Of a stretch of DNA of 54,521 nucleotides, positions 44,227 through 52,123 are shown piece by piece (positions within the stretch are counted from its first letter, which is position 1; every line of letters starts with the position of its first letter). Location of the stretch: the NCBI GenBank assembly GCA_018262815.1, contig JADFDN010000002.1:1-54521 (forward strand), written 5' to 3'. Both the position numbers and the translations under genes were made by a program. The notes beneath the pieces were generated by a model that saw nothing but the letters and a program-made list of their open reading frames with translations, had not been told where the DNA came from and did no database searches. Origin of the DNA: Thiobacillus sp. Its GTDB lineage: Bacteria; Pseudomonadota; Gammaproteobacteria; Burkholderiales; Thiobacillaceae.

Positions 44227-46053
44227 TCAGTGCTCGTTTGCGCTCAACCACTGTTCCAGCATCATCACCACCCAGATCATCACGCCGTAGTAGCTGGCAT
44301 GGGGGCCGCGCTGCATCGCGAGCATGTGGTCGAGGTAGGCCGGCTGAATCCAGCCGCGCCGCTTGAAATCCGACAGGCTGTCGCCGACGATGTCGCCAAG
44401 CGGCGCGTATTGCGTGCTCCATACGCCGAAGGGCAGGCCGAATCCATGCTTGGTCTTGTTGATGATTTTTTCGGGGAGCAGGTCTGCCAGGGCTTCCTTG
44501 AAGAACCAGCGCAGCTTCTGCCCGCGCACCTTGTAATCGACCGGCAGATGGTTGGCGAAGTCGACCAGGCGATCGTCCAGCAAGGGGTAGCGCACCTCGA
44601 TGCCGGCTGCTTCCGTCATGACGCCGACCTTGCGCAGATCGTTGTCGGCCAGGGTGAATTTCAGGTCCAGATGCATCATGCGGTTGATGTAATGGTCTGA
44701 TGCGGTGCGTTCGTAGACCTCGGTGAGGGCGGCATCGGTCGCCGAAGGATCGACGGCATGGATGAAATCGGCAGCAAAAATCTGGTCGAGCGGGGTGCGG
44801 TGGAGAAAGTTGTAGCTTTCCAGTCGCAGTGGCAGCCCGATTTTGGCCTGGGCGACGTAACTTTTCAGCTTGGATAGCGGAAACCGCCCCGACAGTCCCG
44901 GCAGCCGGGCGACCGGCTCGATCAGACCGCGTCGCAGCGCGGTGGGAAGGCGTGCGTACGCTTCGAACAGGCCCTGCTTGGCATAGCGCGCGTTGCCGCC
45001 GAAAATCTCGTCGCCGCCGTCGCCGGCGAACATGTTTTCGAATCCTGCGTCATGCGCGGCCTTGGCGCAGAAATAGGTCGGCACCGCCGAGTTGTTGCCG
45101 AAGGGCTCGTCGTATTCATGCGCGATGATCGGGATTGCGGCCACGATGTCGGCCGGCTTCAGGTAGTACTCGTGGCTGCGGCATCCGAATCGCTCGGCGG
45201 CACAACGCGCATAGTCCATCTCGTCGAAGCCGTCGGCGTCGAAACCGATGGAGAAGGTATCGACCGGGGCGCCGCGCGCAGCGGTGAGCGCGCCCACCAC
45301 GGTCGAGCTATCGGTACCCCCGGAGAGGAACGCTGCGGTGGCCGGCGCGTCGGCATCGCGTACCGCCTGATCCAGCACGCTGCGGAAATCGCGGCGGTGG
45401 CTGTCGAAGCCGGCGTCGACCGGGTTGTAGTCGGCCTGCCAGTAGAACCCGGTGCTGATCTGGCCGTTTTTCAGGATGGCGAACTGTCCCGGCAGGAGCT
45501 TGTATACGCCCTGGTAGAGGCTGCGCGGAGCCGGGATGGTGTGGAAGTACAGATAATCGTAGATCGCCTGCGGATCGATGACATGGCCCACTGAAGGATG
45601 GGCGGCCACGCTTTGCGCACTGCTGCCGAACACCAGCTGGCCGCCGTGCCGGGCATAGCACAGGCGCTCGGCGCCGACGCGGTCGAGCGCCATGAAGGCT
45701 TTTTTCTTGATCGGCTCCAGTACGACAAAAGCGAAATTGCCATGCATCAGCGTCGGCAGTTTTTCGCCAAAACGCAGCCAGCCGTGCGCGATCGCCACCG
45801 CCGGATTCTGGTCGCGGGCGATGAAGGCCAGCTCGTCGTCCAGAAAGCGGGGTCGCCCATACAGTGCGGCCCCCAGCCCATTTTCAACATGGATCATGCC
45901 CTTGTCGAAGCGCGAGCAGGCTGCCAAACCCAGCATCTGGCTGCTGTGCGCCTGCAGCAGTCCTTCGGGCGAGAGGCGGGCGGCCTCGCCCATGTGCCTG
46001 ATCAAGTCCTGATGTGCGCCGTGGTCGCCCAGCCAGCCGAAAATTCCATCCAT
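44227..46053 (-). CDS. Asparagine-synthase-like ligase lacking the glutaminase nucleophile
   Basis: This 608-residue homologue of asparagine synthetase B has an intact synthetase half (FLSGGTDSSTVVGAL at 242-256, HEYDEPFGNNSAVPTYF, FAGDGGDEIFGGNARYA). The N-terminal domain begins MDGIFGWLG, so the catalytic Cys2 is Asp. The HRGPDEGG, RLSIIDLS and NGEIYN motifs are also gone. It cannot release ammonia from glutamine by the usual mechanism. By analogy with beta-lactam synthetase it may adenylate a carboxylate and use another amine, or free ammonia. It is on the minus strand, divergent from the sulfotransferase gene. Confidence 0.88.
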   Translation of the reverse strand: MDGIFGWLGDHGAHQDLIRHMGEAARLSPEGLLQAHSSQMLGLAACSRFDKGMIHVENGLGAALYGRPRFLDDELAFIARDQNPAVAIAHGWLRFGEKLPTLMHGNFAFVVLEPIKKKAFMALDRVGAERLCYARHGGQLVFGSSAQSVAAHPSVGHVIDPQAIYDYLYFHTIPAPRSLYQGVYKLLPGQFAILKNGQISTGFYWQADYNPVDAGFDSHRRDFRSVLDQAVRDADAPATAAFLSGGTDSSTVVGALTAARGAPVDTFSIGFDADGFDEMDYARCAAERFGCRSHEYYLKPADIVAAIPIIAHEYDEPFGNNSAVPTYFCAKAAHDAGFENMFAGDGGDEIFGGNARYAKQGLFEAYARLPTALRRGLIEPVARLPGLSGRFPLSKLKSYVAQAKIGLPLRLESYNFLHRTPLDQIFAADFIHAVDPSATDAALTEVYERTASDHYINRMMHLDLKFTLADNDLRKVGVMTEAAGIEVRYPLLDDRLVDFANHLPVDYKVRGQKLRWFFKEALADLLPEKIINKTKHGFGLPFGVWSTQYAPLGDIVGDSLSDFKRRGWIQPAYLDHMLAMQRGPHASYYGVMIWVVMMLEQWLSANEH

Positions 46054-46292
46054 GGTGTCGTGTGTCAGCGTGATGCGGGATAATTAAACTTCGATATTAA
46101 CTGGCTTGCACGTTAGATACGAATCCTGGTCCCGGCCGGAAATCCGAGGCAGGACGGGCAAGTTCGTGAAGGGCAGGAAAAGTACATGGCAGCCAGGCCC
46201 AGCAGGCTGTGAAGTCCGGGGTCGCAAAAGGTGGGACGTCTCAGTTTCTTAATTGAATTGGCAATACAAAGATAAATAGGTACATAAACACG
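46054..46292. promoter_or_regulatory. Divergent intergenic region, AT-rich near both genes
   Basis: This 239-base gap lies between the starts of the asparagine-synthase-like gene (minus) and the sulfotransferase gene (plus). Its ends are AT-rich (TAATTAAACTTCGATATTAA at 46081 and AAAGATAAATAGGTACATAA near 46267) against a GC-rich background. I find no credible sigma-54 site in either direction and no clear -35/-10 pair. It presumably holds divergent promoters. Confidence 0.45.
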
Positions 46293-47375
46293 ATGCCACC
46301 GTTCAACAAAGTGTTCAGGAAGCCATTCCATTACCTGATCGACACCGTGTTTTCCCGGCACTATGTGCAAGAAAAGCTCTGGCAAAGCGGAAAAGATAAA
46401 TTTGCGCTGTCTGGCCCCCCGCCTGTTTCAAGGGCTTCGCTTTCGCCTCTTCCAGTTCAATATCGGCAAGCAGCCCGCGATCAGGTTTTTCCCACATTGG
46501 CTCCCCCCCCTGTTTTTATTACGGCCCGGTTTCGTTCCGGTTCAACTTTTCTCTGGCAATTGTTCAAGAGCATTCAGGGAGTGACCTGCTACTACGAGCC
46601 GCTCAACGAAGCCGCATGGTTTCTGCTGGACAAAACGACCGCCCCTCTTGATCAAACCCACATCGGGGTGGATGACTACCGTGCCGAGTACGAAGGCATG
46701 GAAGATCTGGCGCAGTGGTTCGATCCGGGTTGGGCGCATCAGCGGTTGTACATGGACGAGACTGCCCATGCTCCCAAGCTGGAACGCTATATTACCGAGC
46801 TGATTACGCGGGCGAAGGGCCGGGCAGTACTGCAGTTCAATCACGTGGATTTTCGTCTTCCCTGGTTGCGCGCGCATTTTCCTGACGCGCACATCCTGCA
46901 CCTGTATCGTCATCCTCGCGAACAATGGATGTCCATACTGGGTAAGGGTGCCCATATCGGTCTGGATTACCGAATCGGTTCGGGTCTGGAGCAAAGCCCG
47001 GATGGCTTTTATACGCTGGAATGGGCGCGAGACCTGCGCAGCGTCTTTCCGATGCTTGAGCCGGCTGGTCGGCATCCCTACGAACTCCACTATCTGCTAT
47101 GGCGCTTGTCGTATTCATTCGGACAGGCATACAGCGACAAATCGGTCTGCTATGAGGAGCTGGTTCTCGATTTCGAAAATACATTGGCCGACATCTGCAA
47201 AACGATCGGACTCAACGATGTCGACATTGCGCAGTTGGCGAAACTGAACCAGGGGAAGCGGAGGATGAACTGGCCGGAATACGCGGATGACGCCTGGTAT
47301 GTGGGGCTGGAAGCCCGATGTGACCGTGAACTGGAAGCTTTCTTTTCCCATGTCAGCCCGAGCGAGAAAACTTGA
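46293..47375 (+). CDS. PAPS-dependent sulfotransferase
   Basis: Sulfotransferases move sulfate from PAPS onto hydroxyl or amino groups, here probably of sugars. The 360-residue product has the 5'-phosphosulfate loop TARFRSGSTFLWQLF (residues 78-92) and the 3'-phosphate motif HLYRHPREQWMSILG. It fits the sulfotransferase family 3/1 fold; no signal or membrane helix is seen. A run of eight C (46503-46510) lies just before the PAPS loop. The Shine-Dalgarno site is weak. The next gene overlaps its stop if TTG 47372 is used. It predicts a sulfated polymer. Confidence 0.87.
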   Translation: MPPFNKVFRKPFHYLIDTVFSRHYVQEKLWQSGKDKFALSGPPPVSRASLSPLPVQYRQAARDQVFPTLAPPPVFITARFRSGSTFLWQLFKSIQGVTCYYEPLNEAAWFLLDKTTAPLDQTHIGVDDYRAEYEGMEDLAQWFDPGWAHQRLYMDETAHAPKLERYITELITRAKGRAVLQFNHVDFRLPWLRAHFPDAHILHLYRHPREQWMSILGKGAHIGLDYRIGSGLEQSPDGFYTLEWARDLRSVFPMLEPAGRHPYELHYLLWRLSYSFGQAYSDKSVCYEELVLDFENTLADICKTIGLNDVDIAQLAKLNQGKRRMNWPEYADDAWYVGLEARCDRELEAFFSHVSPSEKT

Positions 47376-47380
47376 ATACG

Positions 47381-48529
47381 ATGTCTAGACACCCTGGATT
47401 ACTGGTCATTACGGAGTTGTTTGTGCCTACCAAGGGTGGGACGGCTATCTGGTTCGACGAGGTGTACCGGAGACTGGGCGGTAAGGAAATCCATGTCCTG
47501 GCCGCTGAAGTGCCTGGCTCCGCCCAGGTGGATGTCGCACATCCGAACGCCGTGCATCGAATCGAATTCAAGCGCTACGGATGGCTGAAACCGGAATCGC
47601 TCGCCATTTATCTCAAATTGCTGTTTGCCGGATTGGGCGTGATCGCCCGGCACCGCATCGGTGCGGTGCATGCAGGCCGTGTTTTGCCGGAAGGGATCAT
47701 CGGCTGGCTGATTGCACGGCTGACCGGCAAACCCATTGTGATCTATGCGCACGGCGAAGAAATCACCACCTGGCGACAGTCCGGGAAATTCAGGGCCATG
47801 CGCTTCGCCTATCGGCGGGCGGATCGTATTGTCGCCAATAGCGATTTCACCCGCAGCGAGCTATTGAAGCTGGGGGTGCTGCCGGAACGCATCACGCTGA
47901 TCTCGCCGGGCGTGGATGTCGCCCGCTTCAAACCCGGTTTGCCGGCCGAGCATCTGCGGGCATCCCTCGGCTTGCGTGAAGGGCAGAAGCTCGTGCTGTC
48001 CGTGGGACGACTCAGCCGGCGTAAAGGCTTCGACCGCGTGATCCAGGCGTTACCGAAACTGGTGGAAAGCGGGCTGGATGTATCCTATGCGCTGATCGGC
48101 ATCGGCGAAGACCGTGATTACCTTTTGGGCCTGGCTCAGGAGCTCGGGGTATCGGAGCGGGTGCATCTGCTGGGCCATGTCTCGCCCGAGGATTTGCCCC
48201 TTTGGTACAATGCCTGCGACCTGTTTGCCATGCCCAATCGGGCCTTGGACGGCGACACCGAAGGTTTCGGGATGGTGTTTCTGGAGGCTGCCGCGTGCGC
48301 CAAGCCATCCGTCGCAGGTATTGCCGGCGGCACCGGCGCTGCCGTCGAGGACGGTGTCACGGGTTGCCGCGTGAATGGCGAGGACGGGGCGCAGGTGGCC
48401 GGGGCGCTGGCGAGCCTGCTTGCTGACGACGCATGGTCCAGACGTCTTGGCCAGGCCGGCTACGAGCGGGCCAACCGGGATTTTTCCTGGACCGCCGTCG
48501 TGCACAAGACCCGACGCCTGGACTTGTAG
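47381..48529 (+). CDS. Glycosyltransferase family 4 protein
   Basis: This 382-residue GT-B glycosyltransferase has VITELFVPTKGGTAIWFDEV near the N-terminus, the linker VLSVGRLSRRKGFDRVIQ and the donor motif EGFGMVFLEAAACAKPS. The track start TTG 47372 overlaps the sulfotransferase stop; ATG 47381 is the simpler choice. It is paired with the sulfotransferase and followed after 20 bases by the TPR protein gene. It probably adds a sugar specific to this module. Confidence 0.88.
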   Translation: MSRHPGLLVITELFVPTKGGTAIWFDEVYRRLGGKEIHVLAAEVPGSAQVDVAHPNAVHRIEFKRYGWLKPESLAIYLKLLFAGLGVIARHRIGAVHAGRVLPEGIIGWLIARLTGKPIVIYAHGEEITTWRQSGKFRAMRFAYRRADRIVANSDFTRSELLKLGVLPERITLISPGVDVARFKPGLPAEHLRASLGLREGQKLVLSVGRLSRRKGFDRVIQALPKLVESGLDVSYALIGIGEDRDYLLGLAQELGVSERVHLLGHVSPEDLPLWYNACDLFAMPNRALDGDTEGFGMVFLEAAACAKPSVAGIAGGTGAAVEDGVTGCRVNGEDGAQVAGALASLLADDAWSRRLGQAGYERANRDFSWTAVVHKTRRLDL

Positions 48530-48549
48530 CCTATTGAAGTGGAGGCGCT

Positions 48550-49401
48550 ATGAACTTGAATGCCTGCGTAATCACCCGACCGATGTTTGCCTTTGCGGCA
48601 GCTTGCGTGTCCCTGTTCTTGGCGTGGCCAGCCCAGGCCGAGAACATGAAAAACGATTCGCGTATCCCGACCCTCGCCGAGATGCGCTTGCTCCCCCCCT
48701 ATTGCCCGGACACGCAAATCATCAGCCGCGTCTATGGCAGACAGCAGGCCCCCTCCAAGTACGATGACCATACCAAAACTTACGTGGACATGTACGGCGG
48801 GGATTTCTGGCACCTCCACCATTACTGTTTTGGTCTGGTCGACGTGGTTCGCAGTTACCGCATCTTCGATCGCAAGCAACGTGACGGTAAGCTGAAGAAA
48901 TCCATTAGCGAGTTCAGCTATGTGCTGCGGGGAATTTCGCCGAATTCCATTTTGAGACCTGAACTGCATGTCAAACGCGCACAGTCCCTCGTTATGCTTG
49001 GCCGGGGCGGCGAAGCGGTTGCGGACTTCAAGCAGGCCATCACTTTGAAGCGCGACTATTCGCCGGCCTACGCTTTTTTGAGCGATTATTACAAGGAGGC
49101 CGGAAAAAAGGATCTCGCCCTGGCGACTCTGGAGGCGGGGCTGACCCAGTCGCCTGGCGACCGGACCTTGCTGCGGCGGTATTCGAGCCTGGGCGGAAAA
49201 AAGACATTTGCCTTGCCTGAGGTTGCCGAACCCGCCGCGACCCCTTCTCCAGCACCGCAAGAACAAACAGCCACACAGGATGAGCCTGAAACCAAGGCTG
49301 AGCAAGAGCCCGAGAAGGTATTGCCCGCAGGCGAAGAGCAGGCGCCGCCCGTTCCAGCCATTGGAAACAGCACGAACCCCTATTGCCGCTTCTGCCCATA
49401 G
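48550..49401 (+). CDS. Exported TPR-like protein with C-terminal YCRFCP motif
   Basis: The 283-residue product has a signal peptide (AFAAACVSLFLAWPAQA), a Cys/His-rich N-domain with LLPPYCPDT and GGDFWHLHHYCFGLVDV, then TPR-like helix pairs (PELHVKRAQSLVMLGRGGEAV and YSPAYAFLSDYYKEAGKKDLA). A Pro/Glu-rich linker leads to the ending NPYCRFCP. TPR proteins in polysaccharide loci often scaffold synthesis machinery (PelE, AlgK). The short Cys pair at the very end is unusual. A GGAGG site precedes ATG 48550. Confidence 0.78.
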   Translation: MNLNACVITRPMFAFAAACVSLFLAWPAQAENMKNDSRIPTLAEMRLLPPYCPDTQIISRVYGRQQAPSKYDDHTKTYVDMYGGDFWHLHHYCFGLVDVVRSYRIFDRKQRDGKLKKSISEFSYVLRGISPNSILRPELHVKRAQSLVMLGRGGEAVADFKQAITLKRDYSPAYAFLSDYYKEAGKKDLALATLEAGLTQSPGDRTLLRRYSSLGGKKTFALPEVAEPAATPSPAPQEQTATQDEPETKAEQEPEKVLPAGEEQAPPVPAIGNSTNPYCRFCP

Positions 49402-49508
49402 TAAGTGGATCGGCTGAAATTTTCGTACATGCCTGCCTGATCCGGAGCCGCTTTGCTTCCCCCGCAAATGGCATCCCACGGCCTGCTTGAATACGCATCG
49501 GGTGCGCC

Positions 49509-50513
49509 ATGTCCGGGTTGAAGCTTGAAACAGTAGCTTGTGATTTGTGTGGCGAAAGCCACGCCTCGCTTGTTACTCGCACTACCGATCACGAACATGG
49601 CGTCGACGGCGTATTCAACGTCGTTCGCTGCGATGGGTGCGGACTTCATTACCTGAATCCCCGCCCGGCGCCGGAGGCGATCGGCCAGTGTTATCCGGGC
49701 GATTACTATGCCTATTCCGGTGGCAGGGCACAGTCTGGCGGGCCCGGGGTGAAAACACGTGTCAAACGGCTGATCAGGGCCAACCGGTCATTGTCCGCCG
49801 TGGCGGGCATGATCAAACCCTTGCGTCACTTGGCCACGGACATTGCGATCGCTGACGACCTTCCCGGCTGGATCAAGCCCGGGAAGGTCCTCGACGTCGG
49901 ATGCGGGGTAGGGGCGTTTCTCGACGCGATGCGGGAGAGCGGCTGGGCCACTGCCGGAATCGAGCCTGACGAAGTCGCCGCAGGCCGGGCACGCGAAAAA
50001 GATCATCAGATTGTTTGTCAAAGCGCGACCGATCCCTTGGATGAGGCGTTTGCTGGCGATTCGTTCGATCTCATCCTGATGAGCCACTCGCTCGAGCACG
50101 TTCATTCCCCCACGCAGGCGCTGGCCAATCTTCGGCCCTTGCTCAAGCCCGAAACCGGGCGCCTGATCATCGAAGTGCCGAACCTGGAGTCCCTGCTGAC
50201 GTACTGGTTCGGAGAGCTCAGTCTGGCTTTCGATACCCCAAGACATCTGTATATGTTCAGCCCGGATACGCTGAGTCGGATGCTGCAAAAAACCGGATTC
50301 GAGGTTCATTCCCTGCGCCATATTGCGCGCCCTGTCCAGTTCGTTCGGTGTTTGCGGCTCTTGTCAAAAGACCGTGTGCCGACGGAGTGGGGTGAGGCCG
50401 CAGCGCGGTCGCTCAGCGACAGTGAATTGCTGGGCGCCCTTCAACCGCTCGCCAGACTGGCGATGGACAGGGGATGGGGCGGCGCGATCCGGCTGGTGGC
50501 CGGACGCAGATAG
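49509..50513 (+). CDS. Class I SAM-dependent methyltransferase with N-terminal zinc ribbon
   Basis: This 334-residue methyltransferase has an N-terminal CDLCGESH...CDGCGLHYLNPRP zinc-ribbon-like module, as in sugar C- or O-methyltransferases of polysaccharide loci. The SAM motif I is VLDVGCGVGAFLDAM, followed by SFDLILMSHSLEHVHSP and PRHLYMFSPDTLSRML. It probably methylates a nucleotide sugar or terminal residue. It is convergent with the glycosyltransferase-pseudokinase gene, leaving 2 bases between stops. A 107-base gap upstream shows no strong promoter. Confidence 0.88.
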   Translation: MSGLKLETVACDLCGESHASLVTRTTDHEHGVDGVFNVVRCDGCGLHYLNPRPAPEAIGQCYPGDYYAYSGGRAQSGGPGVKTRVKRLIRANRSLSAVAGMIKPLRHLATDIAIADDLPGWIKPGKVLDVGCGVGAFLDAMRESGWATAGIEPDEVAAGRAREKDHQIVCQSATDPLDEAFAGDSFDLILMSHSLEHVHSPTQALANLRPLLKPETGRLIIEVPNLESLLTYWFGELSLAFDTPRHLYMFSPDTLSRMLQKTGFEVHSLRHIARPVQFVRCLRLLSKDRVPTEWGEAAARSLSDSELLGALQPLARLAMDRGWGGAIRLVAGRR

Positions 50514-50515
50514 AG

Positions 50516-52123
50516 TCATCGACCCAGAAGTTGGGCCACCTGACGCGCATTCCCGGGACGCTTCAGCGGGTCGTTCTCCAGGCATTGTTGCATGACGGAT
50601 CGGATGCCAGGGTGGCTGATCGGATCCAACTCGGAAAATATTCCTTGCGCCCAGCGGTAACGGATCTCTGTCATCTGACCCAGCGTCCCGATCGGGGGGG
50701 ACATGCCGAGCGCTGCAACGGCCGCAGCCGAGAACACGTCCGAGGCCGGCGTGGCAGGATGACCCTGCATCACTTCCGGTGCCAGGCTTTCCAGGTAGCG
50801 TGCGGCGCATTCCTCGCGAGTCGCTTCCAATGCCCAGCGGTTGAGCGCGCTGCTCAGCATGGCAAGGGTGCGTGCTCTGTCCTGGATAGAAAAATCGATT
50901 CCCGGGCACGGTTCGGTTCCCAGCCATGCCAGCGTGATTCCGCCGTCGTTATCCGTCAGGTAGATATTGTCGCGCCTGATCTTGTTGTGAGCGATGTGCC
51001 TGTCATGCAATGGGAGGAGCTGATCGATCAGTTCCTGAAACAGGATTTCCGGCTCAGGAGGCTGGAGCGGAAGATTCAGGCTGGCAATTTCACGTAGATT
51101 GGGCGAGAAGTGCCAGGGGACCTCAACCCGGATCGGGTCGCCTTGCCGGTTGGTGCGCAGGGCGGGGGCGTTTGCCGTGCCGGCCTTGTGCATGTCGGCG
51201 ACCCTTCGCGCGGCGACCGATCTGTCCCAACCCAGGCGCACCGCATCGTCGAAGGAAAACACGGCGACGCTTTCGCCGTTTCGCGCCCTGCCTTCATGAA
51301 CAAATTCGGTTCCCCAGCGGACAGGGGCGACGAGTGTGGCAGCATCGTCCAGCATCTGGCGCAGAGTGCCCGGCAGGCGTTTCAAGCTGAATTGTGCTGC
51401 CCGCCCAAGCCGGACAAGGCGCGGGTCGCCTGCGCCTTCGCCCATGAAATCGCGGCAGGTCGTAGTGTCGTCAGTGGCATAGGCGCCCAAAAACCCGATG
51501 TTCTGGACATGGCTTGGCGTCAGGCAAATCACCGGGTGGTTTTTGAGTCGCATCCAGTGCGAATACACCGTATCGTAGGCGATGCCTTCGTCGCGGAAGG
51601 GCCCCACGTCTTCGTATAAGCTTCTCGGGATCAGCCAGTTGAGGGCGGGCTGCTTCCACTTCAGCAAATACCGCTCGCCCCGTGTCAAGAGGACTGAATG
51701 CTCCTTGCGGTAAGGCATGTTGAGGGCCGTGAAAACCCCGTTCAAGCCGAGGCGGCGGCAGTTGTCCTGCGCGGCCAGCAACCGGATGAGCCAGTCGCGG
51801 TGGTAGACGACATCGTCATCCACATTCAGGTAGTAGGGGGCATGCGGATACTCGTCGACGATCTGCCGGTAGATGTCCTGCTGCCCAAGATTGGGCCCCT
51901 TGTTCTCGTTGCCACGGATGACCCGCACCCGCGAGTCGCGTTTCGCAATATCGCGAAGAAATTCACTCAGGTCGGGGCTGGGCGAGCAGTCGTCGTAGAT
52001 GACGATTTCAAGATCCTGAGGGAGATGGCTCGCCAGCAAGCTGGGAATGCTGCGGGTGATGTATTCGAGGTCGTGGGGCTCCGTTCCTGCCCACACTTTC
52101 ATCACAAGCGGGATCCTGCTCAC
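50516..52123 (-). CDS. Glycosyltransferase family 2 fused to a degenerate Ser/Thr kinase domain
   Basis: Residue numbers use the 542-residue ORF from 52144. The first 230 residues are a GT-A glycosyltransferase (IVIYDDCSPSPD, then YLNVDDDVVYHRDW with the DxD at 109-111). From about 275 the sequence follows a Hanks-type kinase: VAVF at 293-296 where VAVK is expected, HNKIRRDN at 386-393 for HRDxKxxN, WLG at 407-409 for DFG, LAPEVMQGHPATPASDVFS for the APE/DxxS region, and CLENDPLKRP. Three catalytic residues are missing, so it is a predicted pseudokinase. GTG 52123 overlaps the upstream TGA with an AAAGGA site before it and is preferred. The kinase lobe may sense a ligand or partner. Confidence 0.82.
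   Translation of the reverse strand: MSRIPLVMKVWAGTEPHDLEYITRSIPSLLASHLPQDLEIVIYDDCSPSPDLSEFLRDIAKRDSRVRVIRGNENKGPNLGQQDIYRQIVDEYPHAPYYLNVDDDVVYHRDWLIRLLAAQDNCRRLGLNGVFTALNMPYRKEHSVLLTRGERYLLKWKQPALNWLIPRSLYEDVGPFRDEGIAYDTVYSHWMRLKNHPVICLTPSHVQNIGFLGAYATDDTTTCRDFMGEGAGDPRLVRLGRAAQFSLKRLPGTLRQMLDDAATLVAPVRWGTEFVHEGRARNGESVAVFSFDDAVRLGWDRSVAARRVADMHKAGTANAPALRTNRQGDPIRVEVPWHFSPNLREIASLNLPLQPPEPEILFQELIDQLLPLHDRHIAHNKIRRDNIYLTDNDGGITLAWLGTEPCPGIDFSIQDRARTLAMLSSALNRWALEATREECAARYLESLAPEVMQGHPATPASDVFSAAAVAALGMSPPIGTLGQMTEIRYRWAQGIFSELDPISHPGIRSVMQQCLENDPLKRPGNARQVAQLLGR

Noticed and set aside
49443-49458. Possible sigma-54 site before the methyltransferase gene
   Set aside because: Spacing is 9 bases and there is no TGGCAC block.
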